A program made the position numbers and the translations under genes. Under the pieces are notes generated by a model. The model did not search any database. It worked only from the letters and a program-made list of their open reading frames with translations, and had not been told where the DNA came from. A stretch of DNA of 64,000 nucleotides from Pseudonocardia halophobica (GTDB lineage Bacteria > Actinomycetota > Actinomycetes > Mycobacteriales > Pseudonocardiaceae): NCBI RefSeq assembly GCF_027922425.1, contig NZ_BSFQ01000003.1, forward strand, positions 1 to 64,000. The letters are read 5' to 3'. Position 1 is the stretch's first letter, and each line of letters opens with the position of its first letter. Positions 26,406 to 35,776 of the stretch are shown here, piece by piece.

Positions 26406-27539
26406 TCAGAGGCCGAGCCGGGCCGCGAGGGTGTCCCGGTGGTGAGCAGGCCCACCGAACAGGTGCTTCGAGGACTGGGCGCGCTTGAAGTACAGCTGCA
26501 CGTCGCACTCCCACGTGTAGCCGATGCCGCCGTGGATCTGCATCGCGTCCCCTGCGCACTGCAGGAACGCGTCCGAGCACCACGCCTTGGTCAGGCTTGC
26601 TGCGGCGCCCGCCTCCGCGGTCTCCTCGTCCAGCGCGCGAGAGGCGAACATGACCGCGGAGCGCGACGACTCGACCGCCAGGTACATGTCCGCGCAGAGG
26701 TGCTTGATCGCCTGAAAGCGACCGATGGGCTCACCGAACTGGTGCCTGACCTTCGCGTACTCCACGGCGAGCTCGAGACAGCGCGCCGCCCCGCCGAGCT
26801 GCTCCGCCCCGAGGGCGACGGCGGCGCGGTCCAGCACCGCGGCCAGGACCCGGTCGCCGTCCCCCGGGGTGCCCGCACACTCGGCGGCCGCACCCCGCAG
26901 CTCCACCCGCGAGAATCTCCGCGTCTGGTCGAGTGCGGAGAGATCCGCCACGGACAGTCCGGGCGATCCGGCGGGTAGCACGAAGAGGCCACGACCCTGC
27001 TCGGTGTCCGCGAGGACGAGGAGCACGTCCGCGACGGTCGCGTCCGGAACGTGGGTGCAGGAACCGTCGAGCACCCACCCCCCCTCCCGTTCGCGGGCGA
27101 CGACGCCGGTCGGTCCACCGACCCGCCACTCGCCGTCGACGCCGGCCGCCGCCAGTGTGGCGACGGTCTCCCCGGCGGCGATGCCCGGCAGCAGCTTCTC
27201 CTGGGCCGCCCGGTCGCCTGCGGCGAGCAGTGCGGCCGCGCCGAGCACGACGCTGGCGAGGTAGGGGCCGCCGTACAGCTCGCGTCCCAGCTCCTCGAGC
27301 ACCACCGCCTGCTCGGTCAGCCCGAACCCCACCCCGCCGAACTCCTCGGGGATGCCCAAGCCCGTCACGCCGAGCTCGTCGGCGAGCCGGAGCCAGACGG
27401 CCCTGTCGAACTCCTCGCCCTCGGCATGGGCCCGGGCACGCGTCACGCTCGCCGCAGAGGTGAGGAAGCGTCGCAACGCACGGCGCAGATCCTCGTGCTC
27501 GGGGGCGGCGAGCAGGGGTGCTCTCGTGTCGATCGGCAC
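26406..27539 (-). CDS. Acyl-CoA dehydrogenase, short partner of a second heteromeric pair
   Basis: ACAD of 377 residues with N-terminal GLGIPEEFGGVGFGLTEQA, C-terminal AKVRHQFGEPIGRFQAIKH and IHGGIGYTWECDVQLYFKRA. The central FAD-binding GFSEP block seen in its partner is weak here. It lies 9 bp after the dehydrogenase at 27549-28754, with the same order as the pair at 1876-4150. It probably forms an alpha2beta2 enzyme with its neighbour (inference from known actinobacterial pairs). Confidence 0.9.
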   Translation of the reverse strand: MPIDTRAPLLAAPEHEDLRRALRRFLTSAASVTRARAHAEGEEFDRAVWLRLADELGVTGLGIPEEFGGVGFGLTEQAVVLEELGRELYGGPYLASVVLGAAALLAAGDRAAQEKLLPGIAAGETVATLAAAGVDGEWRVGGPTGVVAREREGGWVLDGSCTHVPDATVADVLLVLADTEQGRGLFVLPAGSPGLSVADLSALDQTRRFSRVELRGAAAECAGTPGDGDRVLAAVLDRAAVALGAEQLGGAARCLELAVEYAKVRHQFGEPIGRFQAIKHLCADMYLAVESSRSAVMFASRALDEETAEAGAAASLTKAWCSDAFLQCAGDAMQIHGGIGYTWECDVQLYFKRAQSSKHLFGGPAHHRDTLAARLGL

Positions 27540-27548
27540 GTCGCTCCT

Positions 27549-28754
27549 CTACCGGGGCAGACCGAGCACGCGCTCGGCGATGATGTTGCGCTGGATCTGG
27601 GACGTGCCCGCGTAGATCGTGGCCGCGCGGGCGGCGAGGAAGGAGTCCTGGATCGGGGTGGTCGGGTAGCCGTCGCCCGCCGGCCGCAGCATGCCCGCGG
27701 CCCCGTCGAGGTCGAGGTCCTCGGTGCTGACCCACCGGTGGTACTCGCTCCAGAACAGCTTGGTCGACGAGACCATGTCAGCGGTGCCCTCCTCGTCCGC
27801 CAGCAGCCGCTTGGCGAACATCCGCATGATCGCGACGTGGGACCAGGCCCGTGCCAGCGTCTGCCGGACCACCGGGTCGGAGTTCCGTCCCGACTCCCGG
27901 ACGCGGTCGGCCATCCGCCCGAACTCGTGCAGGAAGTCCAGGGACAGGGTGGGCAGGTTGAAGTCGCGCTCCAGACCGAGCGTGGTCATGGCGACGCTCC
28001 AGCCCTCCCCCAGACCACCGATCACGTTGCTCAACGGGGTGCGGGCGCCGCTGATGAACTCCTCGGCGAAGTCGTAGGCACCGCTCATCTGACGGATCGG
28101 GCGGACGTCGAAGCCGTTGTGCGGCCCGAACTCCGCCACCGCGAAGGTGAGACCGCGGTGCTTCGCCGCGGCCGGGTCGGTCCGGCAGAGCAGGAAGATC
28201 ATGTTCGCGTCGACCGCGCCGGAGGTCCAGATCTTCTGCCCGGTGACCACCAGCTCGTCACCGTCGACGGCCCCTCGGGTCTGCAGCCCCGCGAGGTCGG
28301 AGCCGTACTCCGGCTCCGAGAATCCCTGGCAGTAGCGGTGTTGCCCACTGATGATCGGCGGCAGCAGGCGCGCCTGCTGCTCCGCCGTGCCACGGGCGAC
28401 GATCGTCGGGCCGACCAGGAACTCCCCCATCCCGCGGTCGATGCGGGGCACCCCGGCGGCGTGCAGCTCCTCTTCGAAGATCGCCTTCTGGACGCGGTTC
28501 CATCCCCGACCGCCTGCCGCGACGGGCCAGAGCGGGCACACGAACCCGCCCTCCACACACCGGCGCTCCCACTCGACGTGCGCCGGATGCCGCTTCGCCT
28601 CGACGATCTGTTCGACCCGGTACCCGGGGATCTCTCGGGTCCGCCAGTCGAAGACGCCCGTGAGCTCGGGCGGGGCGTTCTCGGTGATCCATTCGCGGAC
28701 GCTGCCGCGGAACTCCTCCGCCGCGTCGTCGCCGTACTGCATCGTGTCGGTCAC
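27549..28754 (-). CDS. Acyl-CoA dehydrogenase, long partner of a second heteromeric pair
   Basis: ACAD of 401 residues: YCQGFSEPEYGSDLAGL, VVTGQKIWTSGA, and C-terminal YAGTSQIQRNIIAERVLGLPR. The canonical catalytic Glu of YEGTxQIQR is Ala here, as its counterpart at 2981-4150 has Gly. The GTG start overlaps the ligase stop as GTGA. Together with the ligase it would form the first two steps, activation then desaturation. Confidence 0.92.
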   Translation of the reverse strand: MTDTMQYGDDAAEEFRGSVREWITENAPPELTGVFDWRTREIPGYRVEQIVEAKRHPAHVEWERRCVEGGFVCPLWPVAAGGRGWNRVQKAIFEEELHAAGVPRIDRGMGEFLVGPTIVARGTAEQQARLLPPIISGQHRYCQGFSEPEYGSDLAGLQTRGAVDGDELVVTGQKIWTSGAVDANMIFLLCRTDPAAAKHRGLTFAVAEFGPHNGFDVRPIRQMSGAYDFAEEFISGARTPLSNVIGGLGEGWSVAMTTLGLERDFNLPTLSLDFLHEFGRMADRVRESGRNSDPVVRQTLARAWSHVAIMRMFAKRLLADEEGTADMVSSTKLFWSEYHRWVSTEDLDLDGAAGMLRPAGDGYPTTPIQDSFLAARAATIYAGTSQIQRNIIAERVLGLPR

Positions 28755-30286
28755 CCCGTCCTCCGGATCTCGGACCAGTACGGATCGCGCAGCTTGCGCT
28801 TGAACAGCTTCCCGGTCTCCTCACGGGGGAGCCGGTCGTGGAAGGTCACGTGCCGCGGTACCTTGTAGTCCGAGATGCGGCCGCGCAGGTACTCGCGAAC
28901 CGCGTCGGCCGTGAGTCCGGACCCCGGCACAGCCTGGACGGCCACCATCACGGACTCGCCGAAGACGTCGTCCGGGACGCCGAAGACGGCGCAGTCGACC
29001 ACCTGGTCGAATCCCAGCAACGCCGCCTCGATCTCGGCCGGGTAGATGTTCACCCCACCGGAGACGACCATGTCCCGGCTGCGGTCGGTCAGGTAGAGGA
29101 AGCCGTCGTCGTCCACATACCCCATGTCGCCCAGGGTGATCAGGTCACCGCGCGCGATCGCCTGTCGTTGGTCGTCCAGGCCCAGGTAGGTGAACTCCCC
29201 GTAGGCGGGGTTGCGGGCGTAGATCTCGCCCACCTGACCCGCCGGGACGGCCTCGCCGTCGGCACCGACGATCTCGAAGCGCAGCCCGGGCAGGGCGCGT
29301 CCCACCGTTCCCGGGTGCGCCAGCCACTCCGCGGAGTCGCAGAAGAACGCACAGCCCATCTCCGTGCCGCCGTAGAGCTCGTTGATGATCGGGCCCCACC
29401 AGTCGATCATGGCTCGCTTGACGTCCGGCGGGCACGGCCCGCCGGTGTGGGTGACCCACCGCAGCGAGCTGACGTCGTAGCGGTTGCGGACCTCCTCGGG
29501 CAGCCGCAGCATCCGGACGAACATGGTGGGCACTATCACGATATCGGTGATCCGGTGGCGCTCGATCGCCGCGAGCACGGCCTCGGGGTCGAATCTGCTC
29601 TGCAGGACGAGGAGCTCGGCCTCGGCGAGCGCGGCGCGGGCCTGCGCCTCCGGCGAGGCGTGGTAGATCGGACCGAGGACCAGCCCGCGGGCGCCGGTCG
29701 ACATCCCCCAGACCCGCCGCTGCGTCTCGACGAACCGGGCGGCCACCTCGTCCGTCATCGGGAACTTGACGACGCCCTTGGGCCGGCCGGTGGTCCCGGA
29801 GGTGTAGATGATCGCGCCTCCGCTGGGCCGGGGCGGCTGCGCCCACGGTGCGTTCCCGGCCACGAACTCGTCCCAGGTTCGGGCGCCGGGCATCGCAGCG
29901 AGGGCCTCAGCGGTGGTCGCACAGTCGGTTGCCGCCGAACCCTCCAGCGGAACGACGAGCACCACCACCCCGGCGGGCAGCACCTCACGTGCCGCCAGCA
30001 GCAGGTCCGCGTGCCCGACCAGGACGGACGGGACGCTGTCGTTCAGGACATAGGCGAGCTCGTCCGGCTTGTTGTGCCAGTTCAACGGCACGTTGTACGC
30101 GCCGACGGTGCTCGCCGCGACGGACATCTCCAGTGCCGCGAAGTCGTTGCGCAGCAGGAGGGCGACGATGCTCTTCGGCCCCAGGCCGAGTCCGTCCAGG
30201 CCGGTGGCCGCCCTCGCGGCTCGATCCAGCACCTCCGCCCGGTCGCGGGTTCGGTCGTCCACGATGACGACCCCGGCGTCGCTCAT
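28751..30286 (-). CDS. AMP-dependent acyl-CoA ligase
   Basis: Ligase of 511 residues. P-loop IIYTSGTTGRPKGVV, acceptor motif LYGGTEMG, LGDMGYVDDDGFLYLTDR, hinge DMVVSGGVNIYPAEIE, and C-terminal REETGKLFKRKLRDPYW with the catalytic Lys. It is strikingly similar to the ligase at 43882-45426, sharing NWHNxPxEL, GHADLLLAA, THTGGPCP and EMGCAFFC. The ATG at 30286 overlaps the OB-fold gene as ATGA. The two ligases may process the same chain at different lengths, or two related substrates. Confidence 0.93.
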   Translation of the reverse strand: MSDAGVVIVDDRTRDRAEVLDRAARAATGLDGLGLGPKSIVALLLRNDFAALEMSVAASTVGAYNVPLNWHNKPDELAYVLNDSVPSVLVGHADLLLAAREVLPAGVVVLVVPLEGSAATDCATTAEALAAMPGARTWDEFVAGNAPWAQPPRPSGGAIIYTSGTTGRPKGVVKFPMTDEVAARFVETQRRVWGMSTGARGLVLGPIYHASPEAQARAALAEAELLVLQSRFDPEAVLAAIERHRITDIVIVPTMFVRMLRLPEEVRNRYDVSSLRWVTHTGGPCPPDVKRAMIDWWGPIINELYGGTEMGCAFFCDSAEWLAHPGTVGRALPGLRFEIVGADGEAVPAGQVGEIYARNPAYGEFTYLGLDDQRQAIARGDLITLGDMGYVDDDGFLYLTDRSRDMVVSGGVNIYPAEIEAALLGFDQVVDCAVFGVPDDVFGESVMVAVQAVPGSGLTADAVREYLRGRISDYKVPRHVTFHDRLPREETGKLFKRKLRDPYWSEIRRTG

Positions 30287-30675
30287 CCGGCCGCCCCCGC
30301 CAGGTCGAGGACGAACTGAGGCGCCCCGCCGAGCTCGTCCTCGCGGAAGACCACCGACACCCTCGCCCCGATCCGCACCGCGTCCGGGTCCTCGGCAGCG
30401 ATCCGGGTCAGGAGGGCCACACCCTCGTCGACCTCGACGAACGCCAGAACCGGTGGAGCAGCCTCGTCGGAGTTGCGCGTCACCGTGTAGCTGACGACCG
30501 TGCCTCCGCCGGTGGACTCGACGAGGTCGGTGGCCATGCTGCCGCACAGGGGACACACGGGCCTCGGGTAGTGGTGGACACCGTCGCAGGCGCGGCAGTG
30601 CCCGAGCAGCAGCCGACCGGCGGGTGAGCGCCAGAGGGCGTCCGTCGAAGCGGACTCGGGGTACGGCAACGCCAT
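30283..30675 (-). CDS. Zn-ribbon OB-fold protein (DUF35 type)
   Basis: Protein of 130 residues with a rubredoxin-like zinc ribbon (Cys27, Cys30, Cys41, Cys44) followed by an OB-fold beta barrel. In steroid side-chain degradation such DUF35 proteins are obligate partners of thiolase-like retro-aldolases or of MaoC-type hydratases (family knowledge). Here the next gene upstream encodes exactly such a thiolase-like protein, 1 bp away, so they very likely form a complex. Confidence 0.9.
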   Translation of the reverse strand: MALPYPESASTDALWRSPAGRLLLGHCRACDGVHHYPRPVCPLCGSMATDLVESTGGGTVVSYTVTRNSDEAAPPVLAFVEVDEGVALLTRIAAEDPDAVRIGARVSVVFREDELGGAPQFVLDLAGAAG

Positions 30676-30676
30676 C

Positions 30677-31846
30677 TCAGATCCTCTCGAGCAGTACTGT
30701 GCCGCTCCCGTGCCGGGTGCTCAGGTAGCCGCCGGTGCCGTGGGCGAGCGCGATCGAACAGTTGGGGACCTGGACCGCGGGATGTGCCTCGCCACGAAGC
30801 TGGCGGACGGCCTCGATGACCTTGGTCATCCCACCTCGGTTGGCAGGATGGTTGTTGCAGAGCCCACCGCCGTCCGTGTTGACCGGCAGGCTCCCCACCC
30901 CCGAGATGAGGTTGCCGTCCGCGACGAACGCGCCACCCTTGCCCTTCTCACAGAACCCGAGGTCCTCGAGCTGCATCACGACCGTGATGGTGAAGCTGTC
31001 GTACAGGGAGGCGTACTGCACGTCGGCCGGCGTCAGTTTCGCCTCCTCGAACGCACGGGCGGACGACCGCCGACCGGCGGTGGACACCAGGTCGATCCGC
31101 CCACCGCCGCCGTTCTGCAACGCCTCGCCCGCTCCCCGCACCGCCACCACGGGCCGGTCCAGCTCACGAGCGATCTCGGGACGAGCCAGCACGACCGCGC
31201 CCCCGCCGTCGGAGATCACGCAGCAGTCGAGCCGGTGCAGCGGGTCCGAGATCATCGGCGAGGCCAGCACGTCGTCGACGGTGACCAGCTTCCGCAACAT
31301 GGCGTTCTCGTTGTGCTGAGCGTGGTGGGACGCCGCGACCTTGACCCAGGCGAGCTGCTCGGCCGTGGTGCCGAACTCGTACATGTGCCGCATCGCGGAC
31401 AGTGCGTAGAGATTGACGATGTTCCACCCGTAGGGCAGCTCGTACGGGGTGACCGGGTGCTCTGGGTCCTCGAGGAACGCCCCCTCCCCGGCGACGAAGG
31501 CCCCGGTCCGTGGCCGGCCCGCCAGGGTTATGAGTGCGACGTCACAACGCCCGGCAGCGATGGCCTGAGCGGCGTGGCTGACGGCGATCACGTACGACGA
31601 GCCACCGGTGTCCACCGCGGCCACGTGCCGCGGCCGGATGCCCAGGTACTCGGCCATGCCCATCGGTCCGTGGCCGGGGGTGTCCCCGGAGGTGAAGTAG
31701 CCGTCGACGTCGGCGAAGCCGAGCCCGGCGTCGGCGAGTGCGCCCGCGGCGACCTCGGCGTGCAGCCGCGCGAGGGTCTTGTCGGGCGCCTTGCGGGTCG
31801 GGTGCTCGTAGGCCCCGACGATGCATGCCCCGTCGTGCGCGCCCAT
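30677..31846 (-). CDS. Thiolase-like (lipid-transfer-protein/SCP2 type) protein, probable retro-aldolase
   Basis: Thiolase-fold protein of 389 residues. Where true thiolases have the nucleophilic Cys, this sequence reads VDTGGSSYVIAV (Ser83/Ser84). It ends with ALAHGTGGYLS rather than the HPxGxSG/CxGGG pair. Loss of both cysteines with an adjacent DUF35 partner matches Ltp2-type aldolases, which cleave a side chain without CoA thiolysis (established for steroid degradation). The assignment here is inference. Confidence 0.85.
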   Translation of the reverse strand: MGAHDGACIVGAYEHPTRKAPDKTLARLHAEVAAGALADAGLGFADVDGYFTSGDTPGHGPMGMAEYLGIRPRHVAAVDTGGSSYVIAVSHAAQAIAAGRCDVALITLAGRPRTGAFVAGEGAFLEDPEHPVTPYELPYGWNIVNLYALSAMRHMYEFGTTAEQLAWVKVAASHHAQHNENAMLRKLVTVDDVLASPMISDPLHRLDCCVISDGGGAVVLARPEIARELDRPVVAVRGAGEALQNGGGGRIDLVSTAGRRSSARAFEEAKLTPADVQYASLYDSFTITVVMQLEDLGFCEKGKGGAFVADGNLISGVGSLPVNTDGGGLCNNHPANRGGMTKVIEAVRQLRGEAHPAVQVPNCSIALAHGTGGYLSTRHGSGTVLLERI

Positions 31847-31847
31847 C

Positions 31848-32765
31848 TCAGTCGTCCCAGCGCCCGATGGCGCGCAAGCGCTGCTCGGTGCGCCCGGCGA
31901 TGCCCGGGGTGGTGGGCGTCGCGGTCTTGAGGTCGGCGATCTCCTCGTAGCGGTCCGCCACCATCTCCGGCGTCAGCGGCTCGGCCGGGTCGAACTGGAC
32001 GCCCTCGGTCTCGAACATGTGCAGCCGTGCGTAGCCGCCCGCCACGGCCTGCAGGATCTGCCCGGTCGCCGTGCACTCCTCGCTGGCCAGGTACGCCACT
32101 CCGGCGGAAACCAGCTCGGCGTGCAGGTACTTGTCGAGAGCGGGCGGGTTGAGCCCGTCGGTCATCCGGGTCGCCGCGCCTGGGGAGATGGCGTTCACCA
32201 GGACGTTGTTGCGCGCGCCCTCGATCGCCAGCGAGTTCATCAGCCCGACCATGCCGAGCTTCGCGGTGCCGTAGGCGCTCTGCCCGAAGTTGCCCGAGGT
32301 CCCCGCGATGGACGTGGTGACGACGATCCGGCCGTACTTGGCGGCGTTCATCACCGGCCACGCCGCGTGGGTGCAGTACACGGTGCCCAGCAGGTGCACC
32401 TCGAGCACGGCGCGGAAGTCCGCCAGGTCGGTCTTGCCGAACGACTTGTCACGCAGGATGCCCGCGTTGTTGATCAGGATGTCCAGCGTGCCGAACGAGT
32501 CGACGGCGGTCTGCACGATCCGCGCGGCACCCGCCGGGTCGGAGACACTGTCGTAGTTCGCCACCGCCTCGCCGCCTGCGGCCCGGATCTCCTCGACAAC
32601 CCGGTCGGCCGGGGTGGCGTCGGTGCCTGTCCCGCCCACGGCACCGCCGATGTCGTTCACCACGACCTTCGCGCCGCGTGCCGCGAGCAGCAGCGCGTGG
32701 GAACGACCGAGGCCGCCCCCCGCTCCGGTCACCACGGCCACCCGACCGGTGAAATCGATGCTCAA
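31848..32765 (-). CDS. SDR of the multifunctional-enzyme-2 type ((3R)-hydroxyacyl-CoA dehydrogenase-like)
   Basis: SDR of about 305 residues. Motifs: [16 protein letters not shown] followed by a [13 protein letters not shown] loop, NNAG, catalytic YGTAK. The extended loop after VNDxGG and the long C terminus are characteristic of the dehydrogenase domain of peroxisomal MFE-2. The only in-frame start near the Rossmann start is a TTG at 32765; GGAGAGG lies 12 bases before it, which is longer than usual. First gene of the seven-gene operon down to 24974. Confidence 0.85.
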   Translation of the reverse strand: MSIDFTGRVAVVTGAGGGLGRSHALLLAARGAKVVVNDIGGAVGGTGTDATPADRVVEEIRAAGGEAVANYDSVSDPAGAARIVQTAVDSFGTLDILINNAGILRDKSFGKTDLADFRAVLEVHLLGTVYCTHAAWPVMNAAKYGRIVVTTSIAGTSGNFGQSAYGTAKLGMVGLMNSLAIEGARNNVLVNAISPGAATRMTDGLNPPALDKYLHAELVSAGVAYLASEECTATGQILQAVAGGYARLHMFETEGVQFDPAEPLTPEMVADRYEEIADLKTATPTTPGIAGRTEQRLRAIGRWDD

Positions 32766-32809
32766 CGTCTTGCACGTCCTCTCCGGAAGCACGAACCGGG
32801 CGCTTTTCG

Positions 32810-32860
32810 ACCGCCCAGTCGGTTGGGACGACAGTAAGAGGCTCCTTCGTTCACCGTCAA
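32810..32860 (-). promoter_or_regulatory. Operator site B with the SDR/thiolase/ACAD-operon promoter
   Basis: Minus-strand TTGACG (32860-32855) and TACTGT (32836-32831), 18-bp spacer. Operator ACCGCCCAGTCGGT (32810-32823) starts seven bases beyond the -10, over the start of transcription. It is divergent from promoter C 46 bp away. Confidence 0.75.
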
Positions 32861-32905
32861 GACCGTGGACCGACGTCCCACCACGCGCCGGGGTGCCCGA
32901 GCCGC

Positions 32906-32952
32906 TTGACGGCTCTCGCGCAGACGACAAGTATTCCGACCGACCAGCCGGT
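32906..32952 (+). promoter_or_regulatory. Operator site C with promoter of the divergent SDR
   Basis: TTGACG (32906-32911) with AAGTAT (32929-32934) 17 bp on. Operator ACCGACCAGCCGGT (32939-32952) follows by four bases. The -10 is the weakest of the set. Confidence 0.65.
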
Positions 32953-32977
32953 CGACACGATGACGTTCGGAGAGCAG

Positions 32978-33727
32978 ATGAGCATCGCCACCACCTCACC
33001 CATCACGCTGATCACGGGAGCGGCGAGCGGCATCGGCGCGGCCGTGACCCGCTTGCTGGCCGGTCGCGGCCACCGTCTCGTGCTGGTCGACCTGGCCAAG
33101 GACCGCCTCGAGGCCGCCCATGGCGACCTGCCGGACGAGCAGGTCCTGCTGCTCGCCGCCGACGTGGCGGACGAGGACGCCGTGGCCGGCCTCTTCGACG
33201 CGGCGACCGCCCGATTCGGGCGCGTCGACAACCTGCACAACAACGCCGGCGTCCTCGACGGGATCGGGCCGTTCGAGACGACCGAGATCGCGGCGTTCGA
33301 CCGGTCGATGAGGGTCAACACGCGCGGGGCCTTCCTGGTCCTGCGGGAGTTCGTGCGGCACGCCCTGCGGGCGGGTCTGCCGGCCGCCGCCGTGAACACC
33401 GCGTCCGGGGCCGGCCTCCAGGGCTCCGCCGGGTTGGTCTCCTACACGATGAGCAAGCACGCGGTGGTGGGACTCACCCGTGCCGTCGCCAAGGAGGTCG
33501 CCGGTCGTGGCATCCGGGTCAACGCCATCTGCCCGGGACGGATCGACACACCGATGGTCGGCCCGCTCGCCGCCCTGGGCTCGCAGGAGGAGGAGATCAG
33601 CTCGCGGCCGATCGATCGGATGGGCACTCCCGAGGAGGTGGCCAACCTCGTCGGGTGGCTTCTCAGCCCGGAGGCCTCGTTCGTGACCGGCAGCTGCTAC
33701 ACGATCGACGGCGGCCTGACCGCGTGA
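32978..33727 (+). CDS. SDR family oxidoreductase
   Basis: SDR of 249 residues with [13 protein letters not shown] and catalytic YTMSK, ending [13 protein letters not shown]. The ATG at 32978 with GGAG five bases before it is preferred to ATG 32960, which lies directly on the operator. A single-gene unit that converges on the TetR gene. Probably an accessory dehydrogenase of the same regulon. Confidence 0.88.
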   Translation: MSIATTSPITLITGAASGIGAAVTRLLAGRGHRLVLVDLAKDRLEAAHGDLPDEQVLLLAADVADEDAVAGLFDAATARFGRVDNLHNNAGVLDGIGPFETTEIAAFDRSMRVNTRGAFLVLREFVRHALRAGLPAAAVNTASGAGLQGSAGLVSYTMSKHAVVGLTRAVAKEVAGRGIRVNAICPGRIDTPMVGPLAALGSQEEEISSRPIDRMGTPEEVANLVGWLLSPEASFVTGSCYTIDGGLTA

Positions 33728-33738
33728 GTCGAGGCCGC

Positions 33739-33755
33739 CCGCCGCTCAGCGGCGG
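33739..33755. terminator. Hairpin between convergent SDR and TetR genes
   Basis: CCGCCGC-TCA-GCGGCGG forms a perfect 7-bp stem with a 3-nt loop and overlaps the TetR stop codon. It can end transcription from either side. No T-tract follows, as is usual in high-GC actinobacteria. Confidence 0.5.
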
Positions 33756-34357
33756 CGAGCGGTCACGCCGTTGAGGAACAGGTCGAAGAACTCCTCCGCG
33801 AACTGCTCGGCGCGCTTGGTGCCGCCAGGGCGATACCAGTGCGCCGCCCAGTTGGCCATGCCGAAGAAGGCGAACGCGGCCGACCGCGAGTTCACTGCTC
33901 GGAAGTACCCGTCTTCGATTGCCTGCTCGATGGTCTCCAGGACCAGCTGGTCGTACTCCCGCTCGCGCTTGCGGACGGGCTCGAGGAGGTCCGGGGGTAG
34001 CCGTCGGGCACTCTCGAAGAACACTCGGATGTGCCCCGGATGGGTCTCCATCAGCGAGAAGATGTCACCGAGGACCCCGCGGAGCACGACGTCCGGGCTC
34101 GCGTCGGTCGCGCGACGCCGGCGAATCCCGTCCAGCAAGAACTCGATGGTGTTGACATGGATGGAGTTCAGGATCTCGTCCTTGGACGAGAAGTAGTGGT
34201 AGAGGCTCGGCTTCGCGAGTCCCACGTCCTCCGCGATGTCGGACATGCTGACCTGGTCCGCGCCCTTGCGGTCGAACAGCAGCGCGGAGCGGTTGACGAT
34301 GTTCAGGCGCCGCTCGTCCGCCTTCGACACCGCCGCCCCCTGCCTTCCGTTGGTCAC
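33746..34357 (-). CDS. TetR family transcriptional regulator
   Basis: TetR protein of about 203 residues. The HTH runs from RLNIVNRSALLFDRKG through VSMSDIAEDVGLAKPSLYHYFSSKDEIL. The C-terminal ligand domain contains THPGHIRVFFESARRLPPDL, resembling fatty-acyl or steroid-type TetR regulators. Start is uncertain: GTG 34357 is given, GTG 34330 has a better SD (AGGGGG), and ATG 34384 is possible. It lies amid operators B, C and D, making it the best candidate to read the ACCGACCNGTCGGT sites. Confidence 0.88.
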   Translation of the reverse strand: MTNGRQGAAVSKADERRLNIVNRSALLFDRKGADQVSMSDIAEDVGLAKPSLYHYFSSKDEILNSIHVNTIEFLLDGIRRRRATDASPDVVLRGVLGDIFSLMETHPGHIRVFFESARRLPPDLLEPVRKREREYDQLVLETIEQAIEDGYFRAVNSRSAAFAFFGMANWAAHWYRPGGTKRAEQFAEEFFDLFLNGVTARRR

Positions 34358-34474
34358 GTCTCCACCCGTCGTCCTCGCCGACATCCCGCCGGTCGACACC
34401 GGGGACCGCAAGTCAACCTCACCGACCGTGATCTGTCCATCTCCCATGCCGAAACAGCAACCGACGAGGGAAGA

Positions 34475-34524
34475 TTGACCGCTGCCGCGTCCCCGCCTAG
34501 GGTCAATTCGACCGACCGGCCGGA
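34475..34524 (+). promoter_or_regulatory. Operator site D with the CoA-transferase-operon promoter
   Basis: TTGACC (34475-34480) and TAGGGT (34498-34503), 17-bp spacer. Operator ACCGACCGGCCGGA (34511-34524) starts seven bases beyond. The first gene starts 20 bases after the operator. Confidence 0.75.
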
Positions 34525-34543
34525 CGGGGAATGGAAGAGGGCG

Positions 34544-35776
34544 ATGGGGTCCGAAGAGTCCGACGAGCACACCAGCCGGGCGCGCGAGCTTCTCGAGATG
34601 GTCGAGGACGGCGCCCTCGTGGTCGCCGCCGCCCTCGGCACGCAGCCACGACACCTGCTGCGCGCGCTCGGCGTCCGCGCCCGCTCCCTGTCCCGGGTGG
34701 ACCTCGCCGCCGGGATGTTCTTCTCCGACTACGCGGTGCTCGACGCGCCGTCGGTACGGTTCCGCACCTGGTTCCCCCCGGGCACGGCGCCCGGGCAGGA
34801 GGTGCCCGCGGACCGCGTCGAGTACCTGCCGATGAGCTGGGCACAAGTCGTCGACTGGCTGGCCCACCGGGCTGAGCCGGACGTCCTGCTCGTCCAGCTC
34901 TCCCCCGCCGATACGGACGGCTGGCACAGCTTCGGGGTGAGCTCGAGCTACAGCGCCGCGGCAGCCCGAGCGGCCCGGCTGGTGATTGCCGAGGTCAACG
35001 CCCAGATGCCGTGCACCCGCGGTGAGCGGATCCACGCGAGCGAGCTGGCGGGGGTTCTGCACGTCGACCATCCGGTGCCGGGCTACCCGCGCCGGCCGCC
35101 GGCCGAGGTCGACGCGGTCATCGCCGAGCATGTGGCGAGCCTGGTCACCGACGCCCGGACGCTGCAGGCGGGGGTCGGCTCGATCCCGGACGCCGTGTAC
35201 GCACAGCTCGCCAAGGAGGGTCGCCGGGACCTGCGGGTCCACGGCTCGGCGACTTCCGGCCTGGTCGACCTGCACGCCGCGGGTTGCCTGGCCAACGGGC
35301 CGTCGCTCGTCGGCGAGGTGCTGGGCGACCAGCAGCTCTACGACTTCGTGGCGGACAACCCGAACGTCGAGATGGTCGGCGGCGAGAGCACCCACGCGGC
35401 GGCCGCCCTGCTCGGGGTCCCGAACCTGACCTGCATCAACTCGGCCCTCTCCGTGGACGTCTTCGGTCAGGTGAACACGGAGTACATCGGCGGGCGCCAC
35501 GTCGGAGCCGTCGGTGGCGCGATCGACTACTCCCGAGCCGCGGTGTGGCCCGGGAACCAGGGGATCGTGGCGCTGCGGGCGACCGCCGCCCGGGGCACCG
35601 TGTCGCGCATCGTGCCGAACCTGGACGCGGCGACCGTCTCGTTGCCCCGGGACTCCACGCAGTTCGTCGTCACCGAGTTCGGCGTCGCGGACCTGCGGGA
35701 CAAGACGGTCCCGGAGCGACGCCGCGAGCTGGCCCGCGTCGCCCACCCCTCCTTCCGCTCGTCCCTGGAGGACTGA
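34544..35776 (+). CDS. Acetyl-CoA hydrolase / 4-hydroxybutyrate CoA-transferase family protein
   Basis: CoA-transferase of 410 residues with GxGSIPDAV (LQAGVGSIPDAVYAQLA) and, further on, FGQVNTEYIGGRHVGAVGG. The Glu of NTE is likely the residue that forms the covalent CoA ester in this family. ATG at 34544 after GAAGAGG. It would move CoA between acetyl-CoA or another donor and an acid, sparing ATP. First of five tightly coupled genes. Confidence 0.88.
   Translation: MGSEESDEHTSRARELLEMVEDGALVVAAALGTQPRHLLRALGVRARSLSRVDLAAGMFFSDYAVLDAPSVRFRTWFPPGTAPGQEVPADRVEYLPMSWAQVVDWLAHRAEPDVLLVQLSPADTDGWHSFGVSSSYSAAAARAARLVIAEVNAQMPCTRGERIHASELAGVLHVDHPVPGYPRRPPAEVDAVIAEHVASLVTDARTLQAGVGSIPDAVYAQLAKEGRRDLRVHGSATSGLVDLHAAGCLANGPSLVGEVLGDQQLYDFVADNPNVEMVGGESTHAAAALLGVPNLTCINSALSVDVFGQVNTEYIGGRHVGAVGGAIDYSRAAVWPGNQGIVALRATAARGTVSRIVPNLDAATVSLPRDSTQFVVTEFGVADLRDKTVPERRRELARVAHPSFRSSLED

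Noticed and set aside
34420..34440. CACCGACCGTGATC near the TetR gene as its autoregulatory operator
   Set aside because: It lacks the second half of the palindrome; autoregulation may instead run through site D.
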